64,000 nt of DNA from Leptodactylus fallax (lineage: Eukaryota > Chordata > Amphibia > Anura > Leptodactylidae): positions 124,001-188,000 of the forward strand of contig CAMRHE010001067.1 in the NCBI GenBank assembly GCA_947044405.1, in the 5' to 3' direction. The translations under genes were made by a program, and so were the position numbers. Shown here piece by piece: positions 36,707 to 50,189 of this stretch (position 1 is the first letter of the stretch; each line of letters opens with the position of its first letter). The notes below the pieces were generated by a model. It saw only the letters and a list, made by a program, of their open reading frames with translations. It had not been told where the DNA came from and ran no database searches.

Positions 36707-37284
36707 GGTGGTTTCGCAGCAACTGGACAACATTCTATACTGTACGGTACATCATAGTACACATCTGAATTGATACAGGACAGTTCTGAGAAGATATCCA
36801 GATATTTCCTTCCTCATCTCTCCTCTTGGTTTGACATATCCCAAGATTTAAAAAACAAAACAATTTGCGTAAATTTTCAAAGCTAGTCATCTCACGCCCC
36901 TCATCTCAGGGTGTCTTTCCAGGAGGAAAGATAAGGAGGGTCTCCTCTGTAAAAGGAGCACCAAGGGATTCTGTAGGGCTTGTGCACACAGCACCGTTGA
37001 CATCATTACGGTATGAGACATGATGTGTGACACTATGGTGTAAAAAAAATATGGTGGTAAATGATAAATTCTTAAAAACTTGGTTTGTAAAACAACATTA
37101 AATACAAAACTATATCAGCAACACAGTGCCCAATATGGTTCATTATGGCACACCATATTAGGACCATAAGGTCTTATACGGCATTGTCATGCCTACATCA
37201 GAACCTCTTTATGAAGAAAGGGGTTTGTAGTATTAAAAAGAGTCTGCCACCAGAACTCAGTATATGAATCCAGCCCTGCAGATA

Positions 37285-38203
<919 letters not shown>

Positions 38204-38717
38204 TAGATAGGTTAGGGTCACCTTAATCAAACAGTGTTTTCCTCCTGTACACTGCTGCCTACATTGCTGAGATATGCAAATGAGACCATTGCTCTAAAGA
38301 GATAAGTCTAAAATTGCTCTGTGCTGCCTGTCCCTGAGTTCTGTCTCACTTGTTGCTTCTAATATTCTTGGCGCATGCGCAGTACATGGGACTTAAACCA
38401 GACAAGCATCACAGCAGTACTGTGCATATGGCAAGAATACGAGTGTGACAGAACTCAGGACCAGAAAAGATTAGGTTTACCTTGCCTGGCCCTGTCAATC
38501 AGAGGAGGGCACCAGGGGCGGAGTGTAGCATAGAGCGATTTTAGAGCAACGCCCTCATTGCTCCAAAGACTACATTTGTATATTGACAAAACAGCGATAT
38601 CTTGCTAACAGAGGTAATAATTCATGAAGAGAAAATACTGTATGATTCAGGTAAACCTAACCTATCTATCTGCAGGGCTGGGGTGATATGCTGGTTCTGG
38701 TGACAGACTCCCTTTAA

Positions 38718-41250
38718 ATAGATAGAGAAATATACCTTGACTTATAATACATGCCACAGCACCTGAAGAACTTCCTTAAATCCTACGTGCACTGCCTCAA
38801 TAACTTTATATTGCCCCATTTTTTCTAAAAATGAAATGACTTTGCGTATACATCTCCTATGAAGACCACACAATGTGCCAATGTTTATACAGTAGACTAG
38901 AAAAAAATAGTATAATCCTGTGATCATGTCTTATTCCTTCCATCAGCCTTCTATTCTTGCTAACCTACTGTACTGCCTACAGGGGCATAACCAGGGGCGT
39001 ATTTGACATTTTTTGGACCACAGGCAAAGTTAAGTCTGGGGACCCCCTAATAGTGCCCTTTATTGTCCCCAAACATAATATACTTCCCCTTACTTCACCC
39101 ACACAGTATACTACCCCTTTAATGTGACAGATGGCCGGTATGTAGTTAGTGTGGGCCCCTCAGAACTATGGGGCCCCTGTTTAGTGGGTAAGACCGCCTC
39201 TGGGTGTAACTTGAAGCTCCAGGGCCCCAATGCAAAATCTTTGATGGGCCCCTATCTACCTTGTGCCATTTATAAAAGCAGCATCTTTTATATAGGAGAG
39301 GAAACTTTGGGATCCCATCACAATCCAGGGCCCAGTAAAGTCTGCCACGTCTGCACCCCATATAGCCACACCTCTGCCTATGGGTCTGCATGGGTGCTGT
39401 ATACCCAAAGCAATAGGACATTTTAAATCAAGTCTATTTATTTTTCATCTTATGGTGCACTGGAGCGATAAAAGATAGTCACAAGTGTACATCGCCTCGA
39501 AGAAAAGGAGGGGGGATGGGCAAACACTATGACCATCTGCTGACTGATGGGATGGCTTGTCAATACTTTCTAGGACAGTAAGTGACCTTTTGTTTTTATA
39601 TGGCCATTGGATCACTCTGTGACATCTAATAATTTACAATAAGGGGTACATGAATCCATTTTATCACCTAAAGTCATACATCACTGTAAACTTGGAGTTT
39701 AACCTATTGTAGGTATATAGTATAGACATACACTACTTTTAAAGGGGACACACTACCTGTCCATTTCAGTGAATACTTGTATTCTGCCTGAAATAATTAT
39801 TGTAGAACATCTTTTTTTAGAAGTCTGCGTTGTGCCGTTCCTTTGTTATTCCTCCTGGAAATGTAGGAACCCACTGACAACTGGATGATACCATTTCCCT
39901 ACTCAGAGAGGTGTGTCCCTGGACAGTTTGACATCTGCCCTGATTGGACAGTGTCAGGCAGGGACACACCCACAAGCAGTAACAGCCTTTTGTAAATTTC
40001 TAGGAGGAATAACAGAGGAATAGTGTCCAAAATAACCATTTCAAAAATGATTTCAGATGAATCTGTATTTTCCATGTTAGCCGACATGATTTGTGTGTGA
40101 TTTTTATACTTACAGGGCACTGTCGCTGCATTTATTATACACACAAGGAGCTATTTTTGCCCTTATAACCTCGACAGTAATTACATTCTGATCCGACCAC
40201 AATGGATACTGTATCGAGCAAGCGAAAAATCCCAATGCAAACATTAAGCGTAGTTTGCATATTAATGAACTATTTCATGTCTGGCAAATCCCTTCTTATC
40301 TGCTCAGAGGTTTATTAAAGTCTTAAGTGACCTTCTCAAGTAAACTTCACCCATCTCCGCTGTAATTCCTTCTGCACAGTGAAGCTTTTATACCAAGATC
40401 TATGTGTACTACATTAAAAAGTAATGCCTGACCCACAATGCATTAAACAGAGGCTTACGTAAGGACCCGCAGCACTGTAGTCGTAACAATATATGCGCGG
40501 CCATGGACCGTGGTGTGAAAAATGACATTTTCAAATTACACAGAAACGCACTTTGGAGAAATCCGCAATTACTCCTGCAATGACTCCTTGCAGAGGTTTG
40601 GAGCTAGCAATAAATAAGAAGGGGGAGGGGAAAAGCCCTTGAGAGGTCAAGGGGCGACTGGTCCTCAATTAATTTTCATTATTTTTGGTAAAAAAATATG
40701 CAAATAAGGCCTCATTGGTGGAAAAGAAGAATTTTCTCCTAGCGCCACATTTTTATAGTAGCTCCCTATAGATTAACCACTTCTGTACCAGGCAAATTTC
40801 CCTGTTTCACAAACGGACACATTTTCGTGTTTTTTACTAACATGCGTTTTTAAGGGCTATAACATTTTTTTTATTGTTCAGGTTATTCAAATAATTTTTG
40901 CATCTTTTTTTTGTTGAGACATAGGGCTTTATTTTTTATTTTATTTTTGCATTTTTTTTTTTTACATACAGGAAAATGTAAATAAAACAATGTCTATTTT
41001 TCACATTTTTAAATTTTTTTTTTTAATAGCACAAACTGCTACTAAAAACTTTTAAAAATAGTTTTCCCTCTTGATTACAGTAATTTTTATGCAGTGATGT
41101 GTCACCAGGGGTGGGGCTAGAACCTGTGATGTAGGTGAGATTTTAACTTTTTTTTAAATTATTTTACTTTATTTTTTTCTTTTTGCCTTTTTTTCTTTTT
41201 TTTTTTTTTTGCCTTTTTATTTACATTGTGCCCCCATAAGGTCATAATAG
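38718..41250. other. Intron 2 stretch without gene
   Basis: Near 38980-39420 there are phrases typical of another dispersed repeat (CAGGGGCATAACCAGGGGCG, GGGTGTAACTTGAAGCTCCA, AGGGCCCCAATGC). Near 39770-40020 there is an inverted pair (CTTTTTTTAGAAGTCTG and TTCCTCCTGGAAATGTAGG vs AATTTCTAGGAGGAATAACA). The rest is AT-rich, with T-runs at 40860-41210. No gene is seen. Confidence 0.5.
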
Positions 41251-41310
41251 ACCTTTCAGAGGCATCTTAAGGGTGTGTCCGGAATTTTCAGCATTCCGTC
41301 ACGGCATCCC

Positions 41311-41350
41311 GCTCCTGATTAGGCCCGGATGAATGGGCCTAATCAGGAGC
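41311..41350. repeat. Perfect palindrome, 16-bp stem and 8-bp loop
   Basis: GCTCCTGATTAGGCCC at 41311-41326 is followed by GGATGAAT and then the exact reverse complement at 41335-41350. It lies in a GC-richer patch (41270-41570) that ends AACTCAGTGTGAACACAGCC, so it is probably the centre of another fold-back repeat. Confidence 0.85.
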
Positions 41351-41935
41351 GCGTCTCGAGCTGCGGACACCGCAGGCGGAATCCACGGCAAGATAGGTCA
41401 TGTTGCTTTTTTTTTCCGCTAGCGGAAAAAAGCCGCTAGAGGAAAAAAAAAACCTTACTGACTCCCATTGAAATGAATTGGAAGAGTTTTTGCAGGCAGA
41501 TTTTGAGGCGGATTCCGCGTCAAAATCCGCTGCCAAAAAACTCAGTGTGAACACAGCCTAATAGTACTTTTTTTGGCTGATTTCTCCTTTAACTGGGGCT
41601 GATACATTTAGCCCCAGTTACAGGAGGAATGTAGCCTCCTAACCTGAATTGCAGAGCTGATCTGGGTCCTCTAGGACCCAATAGCTCTTACAATTCCCGA
41701 TCCCCTAGAGGTCATGTGACCAACGGGTCAGAGTGGAACCATATCATGGTAACTCCCATAGCTGTGTACACAGCGATTGGGAAGGCAGGGACAGTAATAA
41801 ACCAGTAAAATCCCCAGCTGCTTAACACTGCAAGGACATGCAGGTACATCCTTGCAGAGTTAAGAGTGGATCGCAAAGATGTATAAAGTCTATGGGCGGT
41901 CCTGAACTGGTTAATGTATGGTTTTCAAAGCAACC

Positions 41936-42240
41936 TAAGGCATAATCTGGGAATAGTAGCCAAGCCAGAATAACTCCTCCAAAAGGAAGAGGGTCCCACA
42001 TCCAGGACCACTCACACAGCCAGCCAGTACCTTGCTCTACACTGATGAGTGATAACAACCTTGAAACAGCTCTCTGCATATGGGAACCTCTTCCTTTTTG
42101 GATGAGTTATTCTGTCTTTGCTATTATTCTCAGATTATGCCTTAAATTTCTTTGAAAAGCATGCATTAATCTATAGAGAGCTGCCTTCCAATAGGTGGCG
42201 CTAGGAGCAAGTTCCTCTTTTCCGCAAATGAGGTATCATT
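41936..42240. repeat. Older interspersed repeat (uninterrupted copy)
   Basis: CCTTGAAACAGCTCTCTGCA, GGATGAGTTATTCTGTCTTT, GCATTAATCTATAG and AGCTGCCTTCCAATAGGTGG correspond to the repeat at 10290-10435 and 13405-13470. Here no hAT element interrupts it. It is preceded by a mirrored half (AGCCAGAATAACTCCTCCAA). Confidence 0.7.
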
Positions 42241-43399
42241 TGCATATTCCTTACCCAGAATTCTTAGCTGGTCTAATATGTCCCTGTACCGCCTCTCCCT
42301 CACACTATTTTTGGTCACATACAATGATAGACAGAAGTAATGGTATTGTGTGTTACTGGATTTGTTTGTGTATTGAAATCTCTTATATTCATTGTATTGT
42401 ATGAACTGAACAGTTTCTCATAAAACCAATTCAATAGAATATCAGGACATGTTAGCAAAATCCTTGACAGACTGTAATTCACAACACAACCTGTAGGTGG
42501 CAACACATAGACACATATATAGGATAATCATCTCATGACAACGTACCACAAAACCATATTGTTTTAAAAAGGTGGTTATCTCACACCACAAATCTCAGGA
42601 TTCGTGTCAAGAGGAAAGCTAAGGAAGGACACATCTGTAGATGATAATGATGTTTTTTAATCTTTAGTAATTCAGTATTATTGAAGGTGAAAGAACCTCA
42701 TATACATGTATCATAACATTTGATCTGGAAATAAGGTCCAGTTTATACAGGGTTCAATCTATCTGGTGATCTACACAACAAAAATGTCCATGGCACTTGC
42801 AATGTTTACACAGACAGCGGATTGTCTGTATAGGTGGCTATGCTTGGTTCTGCAGCTCAGCCCCAAGCAAATAGGACAAGCTGAACTACAGTAGTTACAG
42901 ATAAGACACTCTGAGTGTGTAGCCATTGTGCTGACTGGTGAGGGTCCCATAGATCTGACCCTCACTAATTAAACATAGATCATAGACCATCAATGTTTAA
43001 AGCATAACTAAACTTTTTTTTTTAGAAATTCATAGTTAAAGGTAAAGATAAACTTTGCAACATACTTTATTAAAGAAAAGTTCCTGTCTATTTTTTTGCC
43101 TCCTTCTGCAATGATCAAATCTGTACAGTAGAAATCTATAAAGAGGGGAGGGGGAGGAAGAAGCTCCTCAAAGCAGAGAGACATCTGCACTGTAGAGAGA
43201 CAGCTTTCTTTCACAACACAGCTGGGTTATCAGGAATTACTATCCAACCTTTTCCTTACAGAAATGACTCATTTAAGGCTCTAGATAAGTGATTCTCCAC
43301 CTTTTCAAGTGAAGAACCCCCTAGTGAGAAAACACCCCAGCCAAGTACCCCCATAGTAGCAATCACTTATTTATATGATAGAGATGTTGTCAGGAACTG

Positions 43400-43740
43400 C
43401 TGAGGTCTGTGATTGGGCCTCAGTGTTCACATAGGTCACGTGACGTAATAAGGCTATAATGCTATACATCTTTATGCCACATGACCACTGAGACCCAATC
43501 ATAGGCCTCAGCCATCCCTGATGTCATCTCTGGAGGCCAGAAGACCATGGGAAGTAGCGCCGGAGCACAGGGGAGGTGAGTAACACTCTTTGCTATGTTT
43601 ATTCACCTCTCCTGGGTCTCCGCTTATTATATACTGATGGTCTGAAGAGACCCCAGAGCATAATAGTAGTTTGTGGGTGGTGAACCCCATAAACTATTGG
43701 AGGGCTCTCACCATGGTGTGTACCCCTGGGGATAGCTAAA
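43400..43740. repeat. Diverged relative of the hAT interior
   Basis: It contains GGTCACGTGACG, GAGGTGAGTAACACTC and CGCTTATTATATACTGATGG, TCTGAAGAGACCCCAGAGCA. These are diverged versions of sequence inside the hAT copies (18079-18170) and in the element at 3743-6700 (4680-4770). No hAT end was found here. Confidence 0.5.
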
Positions 43741-43868
43741 CGTACCACCAGGTACGCCTCGAGAACCACTTCTCTAGATGGCCTCATATCTCTGTGTCTC
43801 ACCTCCTCCTTCCTCTATCTCCACAGACTTCATTGTAAGCTGACATTGAGTACAAACCAAAATAAGAT

Positions 43869-43976
43869 AGAAGAAGAAGAAGGAGAAGAAGAAGAAGAAG
43901 AAGGAGAAGAAGGAGAAGGAGAAGGAGAAGGAGGAGAAGGAGAAGGAGAAGGAGAAGAAGAAAAGACAGGGTTAAT
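43869..43976. repeat. 108-bp uninterrupted purine tract (GAA/GGA)n
   Basis: No pyrimidine occurs on the plus strand from 43869 to 43976. The tract mixes AGAAGA and GGAGAA triplets. On the transcribed minus strand of trpc6 intron 2 it is a C/T tract. Such mirror-repeat tracts can form triplex DNA. Confidence 0.95.
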
Positions 43977-44639
43977 AGTTAAAGACACAGACACTTTTCT
44001 TTAGTGAAGTATGTTACAAAGTTAGTTCCCTTCACCTGCACTATAGATTTATGAAAAAATAAATAGAAGTTTACTTACACTTTAAGTTCCGCATTAACCC
44101 CTTCACTGACCTAGACCACAAGGAAAGCAGGAATTAAACTCTTTTGTAGCCTAAACCCCCATGGAAGTTTTTTTTTTATATTAACTTGGGTGCAAATGAT
44201 AATTTTAGGAAAGATGATGGATGGGTTTCTGCATGCTAAAAATACAATTGTTGCACTCAGTGATTATAATAATGGCCAATATATCAAGTATTGCACTAAA
44301 GTGTTGTCATGGTCGGTGTACATGCTCACACTAGGTTTAGCAATTGGCAAATTATCCCATTGGCCAAATAAAATGAGCTTCTTAGAAGACAGAATTCCTT
44401 TATCTAGCACATAAGAAAGTCTGATAAACTATCCAGGGACTGACAAACTACACCAACATAACAGGTCAATAAGCAACAGCTTAAATCAGATCGATCAGGA
44501 CTTTAATTGGAGCAAAGCATGTGATATAGGGGGAGAAGCTGAACTCAAGGATGTATAGTATAACTATTATTTGATCCTGTATTCTCATGTAAAGAGCTGA
44601 TAGAATGGGGCTTGCTAAACTGTCAATCAATCAGTGTGG

Positions 44640-45227
44640 GCGGGGAAAGATGACTCACAGGCTCTCTCTATGAGTGTGTGGGGGGAGCAGGACTCACAGG
44701 CTTTCTCTATGAGTGGTGGGGGGAGCAGGACTCACAGGCTTTCTCTATGAGTGGTGGGGGAAGCAGGACTCACAGGCTCTCTCTATGACTGGGTGGGGGG
44801 AGCAGGACTCACAGGCTTTCTCTATGAGTGGTGGAGGAAGCAGGACTCACAGGCTCTCTCTATGAGTGGGGGGAGCAGGACTCACAGGCTTTCTCTATGA
44901 CTGGGTGGGGGGAGCAGGACTCACAGGCTTTCTCTATGAGTGGTGGGGGAGCAGGACTCACAGGCTTTCTATATGAGTGGGGGGAGCAGGACTCACAGGC
45001 TTTCTCTAGGAGTGGTGGGGGTAGCAGGACTCACAGGCTCTCTCTATGAGTGTGTGGGGGGCAGTACTCACAGGCTTTCTCTATGACTGGGTGGGGGGAG
45101 CAGGACTCACAGGCTTTCTCTATGAGTGGTGGGGGGAGCAGGACTCACAGGCTTTCTATGTAAGTGGCCAGGGGAGCAGGACTCACAGGCTTTCTCTAGG
45201 AGTGGTGGGGGGAGCAGGACTCACAGG
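44640..45227. repeat. ~38-bp minisatellite, about 15 units
   Basis: The unit is AGCAGGACTCACAGGCTTTC followed by TCTATGAGTGGTGGGGGG. Lengths vary with the G-run. The array resumes at 47673-47712 (CTCATAGGCATTCTCTATGA), after an element inserted in one of its units. Confidence 0.93.
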
Positions 45228-45334
45228 CATACCTCCCAGCCATCCCGGATTCTGTGCGACAGTCCCGGATTGTGGGTCCTGTCCCGCGGTCCTGGTCGGC
45301 GGGAGGTATGTCGCGGTTTCAACTCATCTGCGTC

Positions 45335-45780
45335 CAGAGGACATGAAATTGGTGGCAAAGATGGAGGGGGAACATTAAACAGTTGGCAGATGAAGGGGGG
45401 ACATTAAACTGGGAGCAGATGAAGGGGGTGACATTAAACTGGGGGCAGATGAAGGGGGGACATGAAACTGGTGGCAGAGATAGAGGGGGGACGTTAAATT
45501 GGTGGAAGATGAAGGGGGGACATTAAATTGGTGGTAGATGACTGGGACATTAAATTGGTGGCAGATGAAGGGGGTGACATTAAAACTGGGGACAGATGAA
45601 GGGGGTGACATTAACACTGGGGGCAGATGAAGGGGAGGCATTACACTGGGGGCATATGAAGGGGGGACATTAAACTGGGGTCAGCTGGAGAACATTAAAC
45701 AATGGGGGTCACTGAACACAGACATTAAGCTGGGGGCAACTGGAGGAGGACATTAAACCGTGGGAGAAGCTGGAGGGGGA
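45335..45780. repeat. ~30-bp minisatellite, about 13 units
   Basis: The unit is GATGAAGGGGGGACATTAAA followed by CTGGGGGCA. Units vary in G-run length and in AAACT/AAATT. Inverted fragments (CCCCCAGTTTAATGTC) follow at 45790-45880. Confidence 0.88.
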
Positions 45781-45994
45781 TGTGTCCGCCTCTAATTGCC
45801 CCCAGTTTAATGTCACCTTCCAACTACCCCCACTGTTTAATGTCACCCTCCAGCTGCACCAGTTTAATGTCCCCCTCTAGTTTCTGCCAGTTTAAACTGG
45901 GGCACCCTAGAGGAACTTAATACTGTGGGGTAATTGGAGGGGAACATCATAATGTCGGGGCATATAATGTTAGGGTGACTGTAGGAGCATTATA

Positions 45995-47558
45995 CAGTCA
46001 TGGCCAAAAGTTTTGAGAATGATACAAATATTAATTTTTACAAAGTCTACTGCTTCAGTTTTTCTAATGGCAATTTGCATATACTCCAGAATGTTATAAA
46101 GAGTGATCAGCTTAACAGCAATTACTTGCAAAGTCAATATTTGCCTAGAAAATGAACTTTATCCCCCAAAACACATTTCAACATCATTGCAGCCCTGCCT
46201 TAAAAGGACCACCTAACATCGTTTCACTGATTGCTCCATTAACACAGGTGTGGGTGTTGAGGACAGGGCTGGAGATCAATCTGTCATGATTAAGTAAGAA
46301 TGACACCACTGGACACTTTAAAAGGAGGCTGGTGCTTGCCATCATTGTTTCTCTTCTGTTAACCATGGTTATCTCTAAAGAAACACGTGCAGTCATCATT
46401 GCACTGCACAAAAATGGCCTAACTGGGAAGAGTATTGCAGCTAGAAAGATTGCACCTCAGTCAACAATCTATCGCATCATCAAGAACTTCAAGGAGAGAG
46501 GTTCCATTGGTGCCAAAAAGGCTCCAGGGCGCCCAAGAAAGACCAGCAAGCGGCAGGACCGTCTCTTAAAAGTGTTTCAGCTGCGGGATCGGGCTACCAG
46601 CAGTGCAGAGCTTGCTGAGGAATGGCAGCAGGCAGGTGTGAGTGCATCTGCACGCACTGTGAGGCGGAGACTCTTGGAGCAAGGCCTGGTCTCAAGGAGG
46701 GCAGCAAAGAAGCCACTTCTCTCCAGAAAAAACATCAGGGACAGACTGATATTCTGCAAAAGGTACAGGGAGTGGACTGCTGAGGACTGGGGTAAAGTCA
46801 TTTTCTCTGATGAATCCCCTTTTCGATTGTTTGGAACATCTGGAAAACAGCTTATTCGGAGAAGAAGAGGTGAGCGCGACCACCAGTCTTGTCTCATGCC
46901 AACTGTAAAGCATCCTGAAACCATTCATGTGTGGGGTTGCTTCTCAGCCAAGGGAATCGGCTCTCTCACAGTCTTGCCTAAAAACACAGCCATGAATAAA
47001 GAATGGTACCAGAATGTCCTCCAAGAGCAACTTCTCCCAACCGTCCAAGAGCAGTTTGGCGCTCAACAATGCCTTTTCCAGCATGATGGAGCACCTTGCC
47101 ATAAAGCAAAGGTGATAACTAAATGGCTCAGGGAACAAAACATAGAGATTTTGGGTCCATGGCCTGGAAACTCCCCAGATCTTAATCCCATTGAGAACTT
47201 GTGGTCAATCATCAAGAGACAGGTGGACAAACAAAAACCAACAAATTCAGACAAAATTAAAGCATTGATTCTGCAAGAATGGACTGCTATCAGTCAGGAT
47301 TTGGTCCAGAAGTTGATTGAGAGCATGCCAGGGAGAATTGCAGAGGTCCTGAAGAAGAAGGGTCAACACTGCAAATATTGACTTGCTGCATTAACTCATT
47401 CTAACTGTCAATATAAGCTTCTGTTACTCATAATATGAATGCAATTATATTTCTGTATGTGATAAAAACATCTGACAAACACACATAAAAACCAGAGGGC
47501 AGCAGATCATGTGAAAATAGAATATTTGTGTCATTCTCAAAACTTTTGGCCATGACTG
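45995..47558 (+). mobile_element. Tc1/mariner transposon B, copy 2, apparently intact (1564 bp)
   Basis: Ends CAGTCATGGCCAAAAGTTTT and the reverse complement are flanked by TA (45993-45994, 47559-47560). The inverted repeats match for about 39 bp with one mismatch. The transposase frame is uninterrupted. Relative to copy 1 at 11833-13399 it has one 3-bp deletion in the leader and about a dozen substitutions. It is nested inside the CATACCTCCCA element. Confidence 0.97.
46365..47381 (+). CDS. Tc1/mariner transposase, complete, DD35E
   Basis: The frame encodes 338 residues, normal for the superfamily. I chose the ATG at 46365 (context AACCATGG) over one 11 codons upstream, because MVISKETRAVIIALHKNGLT matches usual Tc1 starts. 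An N-terminal paired-like helix-turn-helix covers about residues 1-110, with the GRPR hinge at 55-58. The catalytic core has D149 (FSDES), D241 (QHDGAPCHK) and E277 (NPIENLW), with 35 residues between the last two, where most Tc1 enzymes have 34. It ends KKKGQHCKY. No stop, frameshift or missing catalytic residue is seen. The protein would bind the inverted repeats and cut and paste the element at TA. Whether it is expressed is unknown. Confidence 0.95.
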   Translation: MVISKETRAVIIALHKNGLTGKSIAARKIAPQSTIYRIIKNFKERGSIGAKKAPGRPRKTSKRQDRLLKVFQLRDRATSSAELAEEWQQAGVSASARTVRRRLLEQGLVSRRAAKKPLLSRKNIRDRLIFCKRYREWTAEDWGKVIFSDESPFRLFGTSGKQLIRRRRGERDHQSCLMPTVKHPETIHVWGCFSAKGIGSLTVLPKNTAMNKEWYQNVLQEQLLPTVQEQFGAQQCLFQHDGAPCHKAKVITKWLREQNIEILGPWPGNSPDLNPIENLWSIIKRQVDKQKPTNSDKIKALILQEWTAISQDLVQKLIESMPGRIAEVLKKKGQHCKY

Positions 47559-47712
47559 TACTGTGTGGGAGCACAAAGAAAAATGGATGAGAATGGGCGG
47601 AGTCAACGTAGAAGTGGGTGGAGCGCCACACATTTTGTCCCTTTTTCTGTTCTTTAAAAGTTGGGAGGTATGCTCATAGGCATTCTCTATGAGTGTGGGG
47701 GGTGCAGGATAC

Positions 47713-48485
47713 GCTGAAGCATGGTGATTGTCTTCATTGAACACAATTAGAGAGCAACAAGTCTAAAGACCATCTAAATGTTTCCCCATCGTACATATAT
47801 TATGTTTAGTGTTGTGCACAAGAGTCATGGCCAATAGAGTCTGACCACACAACTGAGTTCAGCCATACAGAGACACAAATAAATAGCCATAGATGTGTCC
47901 TTCCTTATATTTTCTCTTGCCTTCACATGTCCAGATGTGTGCGTCAAAAGATATGTGCAATATAATATTACAAAGTGATATGCGATGAAAAAAAAAATAT
48001 CTATTCTATATTTCTATGTGTCCACCCAGTGACTGGGTTGTGAATTGCAACCTTTAAGAGTTTTGCGAGCATGTGACCATATTGTATTGCATTGCTTTCA
48101 TGAAAAATGAGAGTCCTTAACCAAACCAGAGAAGAGGGTGAGTACATCTGTACAGCTCCATACAAAATGTAGTCACATATCAATAATACACATTTCTGCA
48201 CCCTAATTTCCCTGTACACCCACTCTTCTTGCCATTTATGAGTGCCAGTAGCATTAATTGTCCAAGATTAATTTTTTTATGGCCTATTCTCAGGAAAGGA
48301 CATAAATATATTATTGATAGGGGGTCGAGACCAGTACCGATCATCTGTACGGAGCAGCTTCCAGTGCCCATCCTGTACACAATACAGGGCTGGAAGCAGA
48401 AAGCTCCGTACAGATGATTGGTACGGGGCCCAAGTGTCGGCCCCCTATCAATCATCGACAACCCCTTTAATTATTATTAATACTC
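47713..48485. other. Intron 2 stretch with dispersed repeats
   Basis: Near 47880-48060 a mirrored copy of the 9650-9880 family occurs (GATGTGTCCTTCCTTATATT, CTATGTGTCCACCCAGTG). Near 48280-48480 is a fold-back with CAGTACCGATCATCTGTACG and CGTACAGATGATTGGTACGG arms, ending AACCCCTTTAA. No gene. Confidence 0.6.
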
Positions 48486-48753
48486 TTAAAAGGAGTCTGT
48501 CACCAGAACCCAGCATATCTGCCCAGCCACATAGATAGACAGGTTAGGTCCATTGCCTCCATTGCTGTGATATTGCTGTTTTTGCCAATATGCAAATTAG
48601 CTCCTTGAACCAAGTGGGATTTGGCATAACTTTAGAGAGGTAAATCGGCAAGCCCATTGTTGCTGCAAAGAGCTCATATTGACAAAAACATACGTACCGA
48701 TCTATCTGAGGGCTGGGGTGATATGCTGTGTTTGGGTTACAGACTCCGTTTAA
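48486..48753. mobile_element. MITE 'AAAGGGAGTCTGTCA', copy 3 (268 bp)
   Basis: TTAA stands at 48486-48489 and 48750-48753. Next to it are AAGGAGTCTGTCACCAGAAC and GGGTTACAGACTCCG. It holds the phrase CAGCATATCTGCCCAGCC once, with no tandem array, so it approximates the unexpanded state of copy 1. Confidence 0.8.
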
Positions 48754-48807
48754 GATGTAATATTTGATCTCATAGACACCTGACCCCAATTCACCAATAC
48801 AATATCA

Positions 48808-49659
<852 letters not shown>

Positions 49660-49679
49660 TTATGAACCATGAAAAACAA

Positions 49680-50189
49680 CCAATAACCAGTTCAGTACCT
49701 GCAGTAGAAGCAGGACACATCACTGCTGTAAAGAGTCCTGGTACAGATGCTATAGTGATTACTTGCAGGTGCCACTAGGGGGGAGCACACTGCAAAGAGC
49801 TACCATAGAGATCAATACTAGGTTTATAAATCCATAAGCAGATAGCTCCACCTAGTTGTAGTGGAAATCTGTCAGAATTATATAATTTATCAAAGTCATA
49901 AGTAATAAAAACAGAGCTATACACTATACGAATATAAATTTTGGATCAACGTTCAATGGTCTGATGCATTTACATGGTAAAATCCTAACACATGAATCCC
50001 CCATCCCATAATGTTTAATAAATAATAAAAAAAATAACACACATATTGAGTATTGCCACAAACGCAATGATTCAAGCAAATGTTGTTTTCCCTGCATGGT
50101 GAACATTATAACAAAAATCTTAAAAAAACAATGCCAGAATTGTCATTTTTTTTGTCTCATGGACACAGAAAAACATTATAAAAAACAAT
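49680..50189. other. Intron 1 sequence without recognised feature
   Basis: AT-rich sequence follows the exon 2 acceptor. CACTAGGGGGGAGCACACTG and CTCCACCTAGTTG near 49770-49860 look like another dispersed repeat. No coding exon 1 was recognised here. Confidence 0.45.

Larger units (their letters stand above)
45228..47672. mobile_element. Transposon with CATACCTCCCA ends and 8-bp duplication
   Basis: The ends CATACCTCCCA and TGGGAGGTATG are inverted. They stand between CTCACAGG (45220-45227) and CTCATAGG (47673-47680), an 8-bp duplication with one mismatch. The length of the duplication fits hAT, though the ends are not the usual CAGGG type. Without the nested Tc1 (45995-47558) it is 881 bp. 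It carries a 30-bp array and has no transposase. Confidence 0.7.

Noticed and set aside
38370..38385. GCGCATGCGC as an NRF1 promoter site
   Set aside because: The motif lies inside a MITE in an intron and no promoter or first exon is near; the repeat explains it.
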